64,000 nucleotides of DNA, taken from NCBI RefSeq assembly GCF_018476525.1, contig NZ_JAHCST010000052.1, positions 1 through 64,000 on the forward strand, given 5' to 3'. A program made the position numbers and the translations under genes. The notes under the pieces are model-generated. The model did not search any database. It saw only the letters and a program-made list of their open reading frames with translations, and was not told the origin of the DNA. Below are positions 49,080 through 57,596 of the stretch, one piece after another. The DNA comes from Acrocarpospora catenulata. Lineage in GTDB: Bacteria; Actinomycetota; Actinomycetes; Streptosporangiales; Streptosporangiaceae. Each line of letters opens with the position of its first letter. Within the stretch, counting starts at the first letter, position 1.

Positions 49080-49961
49080 GTGTCCATCGATCCGCCGGGA
49101 TCCGGCTCCACTGTTCGGCGCATCATGCTCGGCGCCAGCCTGCGGAGGCTGCGTGAGGAGCGGGATCTCACCCGGGAAGAGGCCGGATTCCACATCCGCG
49201 CCTCCGAGTCCAAGATCAGCCGCATGGAACTCGGTCGGGTCGGCTTCAAGACACGTGATGTCGAGGATCTGCTCACGCTGTACGGCGTTCTGGACGACGC
49301 CGATCGACGTGCCCTCCTGGAGATGGTCCGGGAGGCCAACACGCCGGGGTGGTGGCACAAGTTCGGTGAGGTCCTGCCGAACTGGTTCGTGACGTACGTG
49401 GGACTGGAGGAGGCGGCCAGCGTGATCCGCACCTACGAGGTGCAGTTCGTGCCAGGCCTGCTGCAGACCGCCGCGTACACGCGGGCCGTCGTGCAACTCG
49501 GATATCCGGACGCCTCGGATGACGCGATCGATCAGCGCGTGCATCTGCGCATGCAGCGACAGGAACGGCTCAAGCAGAAGGACGGGCCGCGACTGTGGGC
49601 GGTTATCGACGAGGCGGCGCTCCGCCGGCCCATCGGGGGGCCGAAGATCATGCACGAGCAGATCGAGCATCTGCTCGAGGTGGCCAGGCTGCCCAACATC
49701 ACGCTGCAGGTGATGCCGTTCCGCTTCGGGATGCACGCTGCCGAAGGCGGGGCGTTCACGATCCTGCGCTTTCCGGAGTCCGACTTGTCGGACGTGGTCT
49801 ACGTCGAGCAACTCTGGGGTGCTCTATACCTGGACAAACGTGAGGATGTTGATCCCTACCTCACGGCCATGGAGCAGCTGTGCGTGGAGAGCACCACGCC
49901 GGGCGGCACCCGGGATCTGCTCGAGGATCTTCTCAGAGAGAACATGTATGCAGACATATAA
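49080..49961 (+). CDS. XRE-family regulator with DUF5753 (Scr1-type)
   Basis: 293 aa. Helix-turn-helix at about residues 18-75 (LRRLREERDLTREEAGFHIR, ASESKISRMELGR), then DUF5753 (FVPGLLQTAAYTRAVVQLGY, LWAVIDEAALRRPIGGPKIM, VVYVEQLWGALYLDK). GTG start with a strong GGAGGA site. The downstream DUF397 gene overlaps by 14 nt. Second such pair in the window; the first is at 22993-24035. Confidence 0.92.
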   Translation: MSIDPPGSGSTVRRIMLGASLRRLREERDLTREEAGFHIRASESKISRMELGRVGFKTRDVEDLLTLYGVLDDADRRALLEMVREANTPGWWHKFGEVLPNWFVTYVGLEEAASVIRTYEVQFVPGLLQTAAYTRAVVQLGYPDASDDAIDQRVHLRMQRQERLKQKDGPRLWAVIDEAALRRPIGGPKIMHEQIEHLLEVARLPNITLQVMPFRFGMHAAEGGAFTILRFPESDLSDVVYVEQLWGALYLDKREDVDPYLTAMEQLCVESTTPGGTRDLLEDLLRENMYADI

Positions 49962-50181
49962 CGGCATGCCCGCAAATGACCTTGAGGGTGTCCTTTGGCG
50001 GAAGAGCCTCTACAGCAACTCGACCGGTAACTGCGTCGAACTGGCCGAGCTTCCCGACGGCGGCGTTGCCGTCAGGAACTCACGGTTTCCCGAGGGTCCC
50101 GCCCTGATCTACACCCGCGACGAGATCCGTGCGCTGGTGCTGGGCGTCAAGGACGGCGAGTTTGACACGCTCCTCGTGTAA
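49948..50181 (+). CDS. DUF397 protein
   Basis: 77 aa: VLWRKSLYSNSTGNCVELAE, GGVAVRNSRFPEGPALIYTR and ALVLGVKDGEFDTLL form a complete DUF397 domain. ATG at 49948 overlaps the XRE gene; an internal ATG at 49966 is an equally possible start. Partner of the upstream XRE/DUF5753 protein by context. Confidence 0.9.
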   Translation: MQTYNGMPANDLEGVLWRKSLYSNSTGNCVELAELPDGGVAVRNSRFPEGPALIYTRDEIRALVLGVKDGEFDTLLV

Positions 50182-50307
50182 CGCCGTCTTAACACGGAGC
50201 GCACGCGCGTAACGGTCCGGGACGGGTGGTGTAACACTGATCCGGCAGAGTAAGTCCCAGTCAATCCCAGACGGTCAATCCCGGTCGTGGGCAAGAGGGG
50301 GCTTGTG

Positions 50308-50577
50308 ATGCTGGACCAGATGACCCTGTACCCGGTGGCGGACGACGTCCTGTTCGCCCCCGGAGGACGCGTCGTGATCCGAACCTACGGTGTGGCGTCG
50401 GCCGCGGAGCCGGTCGACGGGCAGCCGCGCCCGGTGGCCTATCGGACCTGGGTCACCGGGGTGCGGGACCAGCCGCGCTACTGGCGGTGGGGCCACTTCG
50501 AGGACGCCCGCAGGGGGCACCGCAAGGTCCTGGAGTGGCTGACCGGCCGGGGGCCGCAGCCCGCACCCGTCGGCTAA
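50308..50577 (+). CDS. Small conserved-looking protein, unknown function
   Basis: 89 aa, ATG with AGGGGGC upstream. Soluble, with aromatic-rich segments (RVVIRTYGV, AYRTWVTGVRDQPRYWRWGH). The C-terminal GHRKVLEWLTGRGP suggests a short helix. I recognise no family. It follows the XRE/DUF397 pair on the same strand by 126 nt and is convergent with the phosphatase gene, whose stop is 10 nt away. Confidence 0.65.
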   Translation: MLDQMTLYPVADDVLFAPGGRVVIRTYGVASAAEPVDGQPRPVAYRTWVTGVRDQPRYWRWGHFEDARRGHRKVLEWLTGRGPQPAPVG

Positions 50578-50587
50578 CTCAGTCAGC

Positions 50588-51205
50588 TCAACGCTCGGCG
50601 GGCACGTTCCAGCGCAGGATGACCCGCTCGCCGTGCTCGAAGCCGAGCACCGAATAGGTGCCGGTGTCCAACCGCAGGAACCGCCCATGGTCGGCCTGCA
50701 GGCCCAGCCAGCGGGCGGAGAGCACCCGCAGATAGTGGCCGTGCGCGATGAGCAGCACGGCGCACCGCCCGGTCGGCCCGGGCTCCCCGTCGGTCCGCAT
50801 CATCGCCAGGGCACGGGCGATCGCCCGGTCCGCGCGCAGCCCCACGTGCTCCACGCTCTCCCCGGGATGGCCCGCATCGCCGGGCACCACCCCGTCCCGC
50901 CAGATGTACCAGCCCGGCAGGGTCTCCCGGATCTGGGCGGTGGTGAGGCCCTCATAGCCGCCGTAGTCCCACTCCCACAGGTCGGGATCGACCTCGTAGG
51001 ACTCCACCCCGGCCAACTCGGCCGTACGGCGGGCCCGGCGGGCCGGGCTCACCAGCGCCATCGCGAAGTGGTGCTCCTTGACCACGGACGCGACGCGCCG
51101 GGCCTCCTCCTCGCCGTGCTCGGTCAGCGGCAGGTCGGTGCGCCCCGTGTGCCGCCCCGCCCTGCTCCACTCGGTCTCGCCGTGCCGCAGCAGTATGAGT
51201 TCCAT
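50588..51205 (-). CDS. Histidine phosphatase family protein
   Basis: 205 aa. LLRHGETEWSRAGRHTG is the catalytic RHG motif, followed by LPLTEHGEEEARRVA; DLWEWDYGGYEG contains the acid residue region and LLIAHGHYLRVL the second His. Phosphoglycerate-mutase fold, substrate unknown; the short form resembles the GpmB/acid-phosphatase group common in actinobacteria. ATG at 51205 has GGGAG upstream. Confidence 0.9.
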   Translation of the reverse strand: MELILLRHGETEWSRAGRHTGRTDLPLTEHGEEEARRVASVVKEHHFAMALVSPARRARRTAELAGVESYEVDPDLWEWDYGGYEGLTTAQIRETLPGWYIWRDGVVPGDAGHPGESVEHVGLRADRAIARALAMMRTDGEPGPTGRCAVLLIAHGHYLRVLSARWLGLQADHGRFLRLDTGTYSVLGFEHGERVILRWNVPAER

Positions 51206-51308
51206 CGCACTCCCATCATCCCCGGCCGTTGTCAAACTACCCCGGCGCCCACGATGATCCTTCGGCGGTTAGTCTCGCTCGGGGATATCAGCGGAAGGGA
51301 GCCGTCAG

Positions 51309-52181
51309 GTGGAACCGGTAACGGTGGGACTGGTGGGTGCGGGGCCCTGGGCCGACATGGTGCACGCGCCGGCGCTGGCGGCCGGTCCGCACACCCGGCT
51401 GGCGGGCGTCTGGGCCCGCCGCCCGGCCGCCGCGGCCGAGCTGGGCGGCAAGCACGGGGTGCCCGCCTTCGACCGGCTGGAGGAGCTCTACGAGGTCTGC
51501 GAAGCGGTCGCCTTCTGTGTTCCCCCGGGGGTGCAGGCCGAGCTGGGCGTGTCCGCCGCCAAGGCGGGCAAGGCGCTGCTGCTGGAGAAGCCGCTGGCGG
51601 CCGACCTGGCGGGGGCGCGGCGGCTGGCCGACGCGGTGGGCGAGGCCGGGGTGCCCAGCCAGCTGGCCCTCACCTTCCGCTACTCCCCGGCGACCACCGC
51701 CTTCCTGGCGCAGGCCCGCGCCCTGCGCCCGTTCGGCGGCTACGCCTCCAACATCTCCGGCGCCCTGTGCGGCGGGCCGTTCGCCACCCCCTGGCGGCTG
51801 GAGCGCGGCGCCATCCTGGACCTCGGCCCGCACATGATCGACCTGCTGGACGCCGCGCTCGGCCCGGTGGCCTCGGTGCGCGCGCACGGGCACCCGCTGG
51901 GCTGGGCAGGCCTGCTGCTGGAGCACGAGACCGGCGCGGTCAGCGAGGCGTCGCTGAGCATGGCCGCCACCGGCGAGCTGCCGCCCTCCCGGATCGACGT
52001 GTACGGCCGGGAGGGCAGCGCCTCCCTGGTCGGCAGCGAGCTGGGCGACGGCGTGTTCGCCCGCCTGGTGGCCTCCTTCGCGGAGACCGTGCGGGCCGGG
52101 GGCGGCCACGAGCTGGACGCGGCGCACGGCCTGCGGCTCCAGCGCGTCATCGACGAGGCCGAGCGGCAGCTGGTCTCCTGA
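51309..52181 (+). CDS. Gfo/Idh/MocA-family oxidoreductase
   Basis: 290 aa. N-terminal Rossmann fold (VGLVGAGPWADMVHAPAL) with LLLEKPLAADLAGARRLADA, the EKP motif holding the catalytic Lys. ERGAILDLGPHMIDLLDAAL is the conserved C-terminal substrate-domain block (DxGxHxxD). NAD(P)-dependent, substrate unknown, likely a sugar or inositol derivative. GTG start with GGAAGG upstream. Its 3' end overlaps the convergent acyltransferase gene by 35 nt. Confidence 0.9.
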   Translation: MEPVTVGLVGAGPWADMVHAPALAAGPHTRLAGVWARRPAAAAELGGKHGVPAFDRLEELYEVCEAVAFCVPPGVQAELGVSAAKAGKALLLEKPLAADLAGARRLADAVGEAGVPSQLALTFRYSPATTAFLAQARALRPFGGYASNISGALCGGPFATPWRLERGAILDLGPHMIDLLDAALGPVASVRAHGHPLGWAGLLLEHETGAVSEASLSMAATGELPPSRIDVYGREGSASLVGSELGDGVFARLVASFAETVRAGGGHELDAAHGLRLQRVIDEAERQLVS

Positions 52182-53397
52182 CCGGGCCGGGCACCAGGGC
52201 CAGCGCCAGGGCGGCGGCGGCCAGCACCGGCAGCGGGCCGGGCTGGAAGCCCGTGACGGTCAGCACCGTGAGCGCCGCGCCGACCAGCGCCACCCGGACG
52301 GGCACCAGCCCGTCGCAGGTGCCGCGCGGCTCCTCGTACCGGCCGAACAGGCGGACCAGCGCGGCCAGCACCGCGGCCAGGCAGGCCAGCCAGAGCGGGG
52401 TGAGCGCCAGCCAGGCGGCCGACCCGAACTCCGGGGTCCGCCGGCCGAGGCCGACCACGCTCACCCCGGCCACGGCGAGCAGCGCAGGCATGTGCCAGAG
52501 GTAGATCGTCATCATCCGGGGCGCCAGCGCGGCCAGCAGCGCAGCAGGGCGCGGCCGGGCGACCAGCCGGTCCAGCGCCGGGCGCAGCGCCATGGCCAGG
52601 CCGAGCTGCCCGGCGAACAGGGCCAGCAGGACGGCGCTCGGCGGGGCCATGTTGGACACCGCCCCCGGCATCCCGATCATGCTCACCGGGTACGGCCCCG
52701 CCGCGACCACCGCCGCCACCAGGCCGAACCCCGCCCCCGCCAGCGCCCACGCGCGCCGCCCGGACAGCCACGCCAGGCGGCCTTCTGCGTACCGGAACCC
52801 GATCTGGTGCACGGCCAGCCAGACGAACACCACGTTGAGGTACCCGGCCCCCTCGAACCCGGCGAACCGTACGGCGTCCGCCGCCACCGCGCCCCCGCCC
52901 AGCACGGGCAGCACCACCCCGGCCCTGGCCCGGATCAGGTACGGCGTGGCCACCACCGCCAGCAGATACACGGCCAGGAACCAGAGCAACTGCCCGGCCA
53001 GCCGCGCCCCGACCTGCACCGGCTGCTCCGGCACCCCCAGCGCCACCAGCAGGTACGGCACCGGCACCCAGACCAGCGCCAGCGGCACCACCGGCCAGGC
53101 CAGCCGCGCCAACCGGCGGCCCACCCACCCGTCGGGGGACTTCCGGAAACTGATCGCGTTGGCCGCGCCCCCGGCGAAGAAGACCAGCGGCATGACCTGG
53201 CTCACCCAGGTGACCAGCGGAATCGCGGCCAGCGCGTTGCCGGTGGTGATCCGGCCGTCGGCGTAGGCGAGCACCGGCATGGTCCAGTGCTGCACGACCA
53301 CCAGCACCATGCCGAAAACGCGGAGCACGTCGATGAAACGGTCGCGGGGCACGGGGGCGACCGGCCGCGTGGCCGGGGGAAGCAGGGTGAGGGACAT
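52147..53397 (-). CDS. Acyltransferase-3 family membrane protein
   Basis: 416 aa with about ten membrane segments. The N-terminus RFIDVLRVFGMVLVVVQHW carries the conserved Arg and His of acyltransferase-3 (OafA/NodX-like) proteins, followed by VFFAGGAANAISFRKSP. Such proteins O-acylate surface glycans or secondary metabolites at the membrane. The target is unknown, and there is no glycan gene next to it. The C-terminus ends in basic residues (RRPAAARPRR). Confidence 0.85.
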   Translation of the reverse strand: MSLTLLPPATRPVAPVPRDRFIDVLRVFGMVLVVVQHWTMPVLAYADGRITTGNALAAIPLVTWVSQVMPLVFFAGGAANAISFRKSPDGWVGRRLARLAWPVVPLALVWVPVPYLLVALGVPEQPVQVGARLAGQLLWFLAVYLLAVVATPYLIRARAGVVLPVLGGGAVAADAVRFAGFEGAGYLNVVFVWLAVHQIGFRYAEGRLAWLSGRRAWALAGAGFGLVAAVVAAGPYPVSMIGMPGAVSNMAPPSAVLLALFAGQLGLAMALRPALDRLVARPRPAALLAALAPRMMTIYLWHMPALLAVAGVSVVGLGRRTPEFGSAAWLALTPLWLACLAAVLAALVRLFGRYEEPRGTCDGLVPVRVALVGAALTVLTVTGFQPGPLPVLAAAALALALVPGPVRRPAAARPRR

Positions 53398-53514
53398 CAG
53401 GGATTCCTTCGCTGGGGGCCGACCCCCTCAGCGTCCCGCGCAGCAGGCCCTCGGCGCGGCGGGGCGCACCCCATCTTGATCGTGGGGCGGAGGGAACCCC
53501 GATGGTGTAGCCCG

Positions 53515-54162
53515 CTACACCTTCTGCAGGTAGCTCAGCACCGCGAGCACCCGTCGATGCCCGCTGTCACTCGGCGGCAGGCCCAGCTTCACGAAGATGT
53601 TCCCGACGTGCTTGTGCACCGCCCGCTCGGTCACCGTGAGCAGCCCGGCGATGTCCCCGTTGGACCGGCCCTCCGCCATCAGCCCGAGCACCTCGCGCTC
53701 GCGTGGGGAGAGCGCGTCCACCGGGTGCCCGGCTCGCCGCCGGGTGAGCAGCTGGGAGATCACCTCGGGGTCCATCGCGGTGCCGCCGCCGGCCACCCGG
53801 CGCAGCGCGTCCACGAACTCCGAGACCCGGCTCACCCGGTCCTTGAGCAGGTAGCCGATGCCGCCGCCGCCCTCGGCCAGCAGTTCGGCGGCGTAGGTCT
53901 GCTCGACGTACTGGGACAGGACCAGGATCGGCTGGCGCGGGTGGCGGCGGCGGACCTCGACGGCGGCCCGCACGCCCTCGTCCCGGTAGGTGGGCGGCAG
54001 CCGGATGTCGACCACGGCGATGTCGGGCCGGTGCTCGGCCACCGCGGTCAGGAAGCCCTCGGCGGTGTCCACGGTGGCCACCACCTGGTGGCCCTCGGTG
54101 CGCAGCAGCAGTGCCAGGCCCTCGGCCAGCAACACGTTGTCCTCGACGATGACTACGCGCAC
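53515..54162 (-). CDS. NarL/LuxR-family response regulator
   Basis: 215 aa. Receiver domain with VVIVEDNVLLAEGL, phospho-acceptor Asp in AVVDIRLPP and the LLKDR lysine; C-terminal LuxR helix-turn-helix (LSPREREVLGLMAEGRSNGD, then TERAVHKHVGNIFVKLGL). The gene starts 10 nt inside the 3' end of a histidine kinase that is now a deletion pseudogene, so it is probably orphaned or controlled otherwise. Confidence 0.93.
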   Translation of the reverse strand: MRVVIVEDNVLLAEGLALLLRTEGHQVVATVDTAEGFLTAVAEHRPDIAVVDIRLPPTYRDEGVRAAVEVRRRHPRQPILVLSQYVEQTYAAELLAEGGGGIGYLLKDRVSRVSEFVDALRRVAGGGTAMDPEVISQLLTRRRAGHPVDALSPREREVLGLMAEGRSNGDIAGLLTVTERAVHKHVGNIFVKLGLPPSDSGHRRVLAVLSYLQKV

Positions 54163-54631
54163 GGGAGCTCCACGGTCAGGACGGTCGGGCCGCCGGGCGG
54201 GCTGGTCAGGCTGAGTACGCCGTCGAAGGCGGCCACCCGGCGGCGGATGCCGGCCAGGCCGCTGCCGGCGGACTCGTCGGCGCCGCCCCGGCCGTCGTCG
54301 GTCACGGTGAGGGTGAGCGCCGTCTCGTCCCCGTGCACGTGCACCGAGGCGCTGGTGGCCCCGCTGTGCCTGGCCACGTTGGTGAGCGTCTCCGCCACCA
54401 CGAAGTAGGCCGCCGCCTCGACCGCCGCGGGCAGCCGGCCCACCCCGTCCACGGAGGCCGTCACCGGGACCGGGCAGCGGGCGGCCAGCGCCGCCACCGC
54501 CCCCGGCAGGCCGCGGTCGGCCAGGATCGGACCACCAGGCCGAACAGGCAGAGCAGGGCCGGCGGCAGGCTGAGCACCAGCCGCCAGGTGGCCCTGGCGG
54601 CCTGCCTGATCCGACCTTTGAGCCCCCGCAC
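54153..54631 (-). pseudogene. Sensor histidine kinase with large internal deletion and frameshift
   Basis: The 5' part reads VRGLKGRIRQAARATWRLVL and LSLPPALLCLFGLVV, a typical start of a NarL-type sensor kinase with its first membrane segment. It then joins, in another frame, ILADRGLPGAVAALAARCPV and a complete ATPase end (AETLTNVARHSGA N-box, DDGRGG, GLAGIRRRV). The remaining membrane segments and the HisKA_3 phospho-acceptor helix are missing. The joint is near 54527. A 114-residue ATPase stub could still be translated from an internal start. Confidence 0.8.
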
Positions 54632-54689
54632 GCCGACCACCCTACTCAGCAGGGCCGCCCGAAAGCCGTTGGCAAAAGGTTGGTAATGT

Positions 54690-54790
54690 GACCGGTCGAT
54701 GCGCTTCGAGTAGCGAAGTCCGGTGTGAGTCCGGCGCTGTCCCGCAACTGTCATTCCCGTTCTCGGGTGAGCCAGGTCGCCTGCTCGACG
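54690..54790 (+). promoter_or_regulatory. Cobalamin riboswitch
   Basis: The segment has the B12-riboswitch signature: GAAGTCCGGTGTGAGTCCGG followed by CGCTGTCCCGCAACTG (54715-54750), then GTGAGCCAGGTC with the 3' helix CGCCTGCTCGACGC. It stands directly upstream of a btuFCD-like operon, which it would repress when adenosylcobalamin is bound. Boundaries are approximate. Confidence 0.92.
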
Positions 54791-54869
54791 CGCGACGCCG
54801 TCAACCCTCGTGGAAAGGGTGATCCGTCATGTGCCGGGTCCCTTGTCCCAGGCGACCCTGGAGGCTCTT

Positions 54870-55802
54870 GTGAGGCGACTCGCCTCGGCCGGCTTGGTGC
54901 TGGCCCTTCTCGTCCTGCCCGGATGCGGCCAGAGCGCCGCCCCCGAGCCCACCCCGGCGGGGTCGGCGCCGGCAGCCGCCGGCGCGTTCCCGGTGACCGT
55001 CAACGCAGGGAACGGCTCGGTCACCATCGCCGAGCGGCCGACCCGCATCATCTCGCTCTCCCCGACCGCCACCGAGACGCTCTTCGCCATCGGCGCCGGG
55101 CCCCAGGTGGTGGCCGTGGACGACCAGTCCGACTACCCGGCGGAGGCGCCCAAGTCGGAGCTGTCGGGCTTCAAGCCCAACGTCGAGGCGATCGTCGCCC
55201 AGAAGCCCGACCTGGTGGTGCTCGCCAACGACCTGGAAGGCGTGCTGGACGGCCTGTCCAAGGTGGGCGTGCCCGTGCTGCTGGAACCCGCCCCCACCAC
55301 CTTCGACGCCGCCTACGACGAGATCAACGACCTGGGGGTGGCCACCGGCAACGCCCAGCAGGCCACCGAGCTGGTCACCAAGATGAAGAACGAGCTGGAG
55401 CAGCTCGTGGCGGCGGCCCCGCAGGGCAAGGGCCTCACCTACTACCACGAGCTGGACGCCACCCCGTACGCGGCGACCTCCACCACCTTCATCGGCCAGA
55501 TCTACGCGCTGTTCGGCCTGGAGAACATCGCCGACGCCGCGCCTGACGCGGCCGGCGGCTACCCCAAGCTGTCCGCCGAGTTCGTGGCCAAGGCCGACCC
55601 CGACCTGATCTTCCTGGCCGACACCAAGTGCTGCGGGGAGAACGCGAAGACCGTGGCCAAGCGCCCCGGCTGGGGCGGGCTGAGCGCGGTCAAGAAGGGC
55701 CGGGTCGTCGAACTGGACGACGCGATGGCCTCCCGCTGGGGGCCGAGGATCGTGGACCTGGCCAAGGCGATCAGCGACGCCGTTCAGGACACGGCGGCCT
55801 GA
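54870..55802 (+). CDS. btuF: ABC transporter substrate-binding lipoprotein (BtuF-like)
   Basis: 310 aa. Lipoprotein signal peptide with lipobox LPGC at about residues 15-18. The mature part is a class III binding protein: RPTRIISLSPTATETLFAIG, VVAVDDQSDYPAEAPK, NVEAIVAQKPDLVV and the C-terminal AMASRWGPRIVDLAKAI. The family also binds ferric siderophores, but the cobalamin riboswitch upstream argues for corrinoid uptake. GTG at 54870 with GGAGG upstream gives the proper signal peptide. Confidence 0.88.
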   Translation: MRRLASAGLVLALLVLPGCGQSAAPEPTPAGSAPAAAGAFPVTVNAGNGSVTIAERPTRIISLSPTATETLFAIGAGPQVVAVDDQSDYPAEAPKSELSGFKPNVEAIVAQKPDLVVLANDLEGVLDGLSKVGVPVLLEPAPTTFDAAYDEINDLGVATGNAQQATELVTKMKNELEQLVAAAPQGKGLTYYHELDATPYAATSTTFIGQIYALFGLENIADAAPDAAGGYPKLSAEFVAKADPDLIFLADTKCCGENAKTVAKRPGWGGLSAVKKGRVVELDDAMASRWGPRIVDLAKAISDAVQDTAA

Positions 55803-55806
55803 GCGC

Positions 55807-56820
55807 GTGAACTGGCCCAGGCTCGGCGCCCTCGCCGCCGGGTTCGCACTCCTGATCGCCTGCATGGCGGCCGGGATCCTGGTCGGCGCGGCCGGCCTCG
55901 ACCCGAAGGGGGTGCTGCTCGCGCTGCTCGACCGGCTGCCGTTCGTCTCGGTGGACTCCGGGCTCGCGGTGGTCGAGGAGGGCGTGCTCTTCCAGCTGCG
56001 GGTGCCGCGGGTGCTGCTGGCGGCCCTGGTGGGCGGGCTGCTGGCGGTGGCCGGGGCCGGGTACCAGGGCGTGTTCCGCAACCCGCTGGCCGATCCGTAC
56101 CTGCTGGGCGCGGGCGCCGGTGCCGGGCTCACGGTGACCCTGGTGATCGTGGCGGTCGGCGACACGGTGGCGGTGCCGGTCGCCGCGTTCGCCGGGGCCG
56201 TGGGCGGGGTCTTCCTGGCGTACGCGCTGGGCAGCGCCGCCGGGCGGGGGAGCGGCACCGCCAACCTGGTGCTCGCCGGGGTGGCCGTCAGCTCCTTCCT
56301 GGCGGCCATCCAGACCTTCGTGCAGCAGCTGAAGGTCGACCAGCTGGCCCGGGTGTATTCGTGGATCCTCGGCGACGTGGGGGGCGGCTGGCCGCAACTG
56401 GCCATGGTCGCCCCGTACGCGGCCGTCTCCGCCGTGGCCCTGCTGGCCCACGGGCGGCTGCTGGACGTGCTCTCGGTGGGCGAGGAGGAGGCCAGCGGGC
56501 TCGGGCTGCCGGCGGCCCGGGTGCGGTTCGCCGTGCTGCTTGCGGCCTCCCTGGCCACCGCCTCGGCGGTCGCGGTGAGCGGGCTGATCGCGTTCGTGGG
56601 CATCGTGGTGCCGCACGTGGTGCGGCGGCTGGCCGGGTGGTCCTACCGGATCGTGCTGCCGCTCTCGCTGCTCGGCGGGGCGGCCTTCCTGGTTCTGGCC
56701 GACCTGGTGGCGCGGACCGTGCTGGCCCCGGCCGAGCTGCCCATCGGGGTCGTCACCGCGTTCGTGGGCGCGCCGTTCTTCGTGACCGTGCTCCGGATGA
56801 CCCGGCGGGTGGACACATGA
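55807..56820 (+). CDS. btuC: FecCD-family ABC permease (BtuC-like)
   Basis: 337 aa, about ten membrane helices. Family blocks are FQLRVPRVLLAALVGGLLAV, AGAGYQGVFRNPLADPYLLG and GLIAFVGIVVPHVVRRLAG, the last contacting the ATPase. Permease for cobalamin by context (riboswitch and BtuF-like neighbour). GTG start four nt after the binding-protein stop; the 3' end overlaps the ATPase start by four bases. Confidence 0.92.
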   Translation: MNWPRLGALAAGFALLIACMAAGILVGAAGLDPKGVLLALLDRLPFVSVDSGLAVVEEGVLFQLRVPRVLLAALVGGLLAVAGAGYQGVFRNPLADPYLLGAGAGAGLTVTLVIVAVGDTVAVPVAAFAGAVGGVFLAYALGSAAGRGSGTANLVLAGVAVSSFLAAIQTFVQQLKVDQLARVYSWILGDVGGGWPQLAMVAPYAAVSAVALLAHGRLLDVLSVGEEEASGLGLPAARVRFAVLLAASLATASAVAVSGLIAFVGIVVPHVVRRLAGWSYRIVLPLSLLGGAAFLVLADLVARTVLAPAELPIGVVTAFVGAPFFVTVLRMTRRVDT

Positions 56821-57596
56821 CGCCGGAGCTGACGGCGCGCGGGCTCGGGGTGCGCCTGGACGGGCGAACGGTGCTCGCCGAGGTGGGCCTGACCGTGCCC
56901 GGCGGGTCCTGGCTGGGGATCGTCGGGCCCAACGGGGCCGGGAAGTCCACCCTGCTCAAGGCCATGCTGGGGCTGCTGCCGCACACGGGCGAGGTGCTGG
57001 TGGGCGGCCGGTCGGTCCGGCGGCTGCGGCCCAGGGAACGGGCCCGGCTGATCGCGTACGCGCCGCAGGCGCCGTCCCTGCCGACGGACATGACGGTGGG
57101 GGAGTACGCGCTGCTCGGGCGCACGCCGTACATCGCCTATCTGGGGCGGGAGAGCCGCACGGACCGGGAGGTGACCGGATCGGTGCTGGCCAGGCTGGAC
57201 CTGGACGGCTTCGCCGACCGGCCGCTCGGCCACCTGTCCGGCGGGGAGCGCCAGCGGGTGGTGCTGGCGCGGGCGCTGGCCCAGCAGGCGCCCATCCTGA
57301 TCCTGGACGAGCCCACCACCGCGCTCGACCTCGGCCACCAGCAGCAGGCGCTCGACCTGCTGGACCGGCTCCGGCTGACCGACGGCCTCACCGTGCTCAC
57401 CACCCTGCACGACCTCAGCCTGGCCGGGCAGTACGCCGACAGCCTGCTGCTGCTGGCGGACGGGCGGGCGGTGGCCGCCGGCACCCCCGGCCAGGTGCTC
57501 ACCGAGGAGCTGATCACCCGGCACTTCGGCGCCCGGGTCCGCGTGTCGGGCGGCCCCGGACGCCCGGTCGTGCACCTGACCCGGGCTAGCCCGTGA
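56817..57596 (+). CDS. btuD: ABC transporter ATPase (BtuD-like)
   Basis: 259 aa. Walker A GPNGAGKST, signature LSGGERQRVVLARALAQQ, Walker B LILDEPTTALDL and the switch His in TLHDLSLAGQYAD. Energises cobalamin import with the two upstream proteins. The 3' end overlaps the convergent protein-kinase gene by 11 nt, within a 12-bp palindrome CGGGCTAGCCCG (57582-57593). Confidence 0.93.
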   Translation: MTPELTARGLGVRLDGRTVLAEVGLTVPGGSWLGIVGPNGAGKSTLLKAMLGLLPHTGEVLVGGRSVRRLRPRERARLIAYAPQAPSLPTDMTVGEYALLGRTPYIAYLGRESRTDREVTGSVLARLDLDGFADRPLGHLSGGERQRVVLARALAQQAPILILDEPTTALDLGHQQQALDLLDRLRLTDGLTVLTTLHDLSLAGQYADSLLLLADGRAVAAGTPGQVLTEELITRHFGARVRVSGGPGRPVVHLTRASP

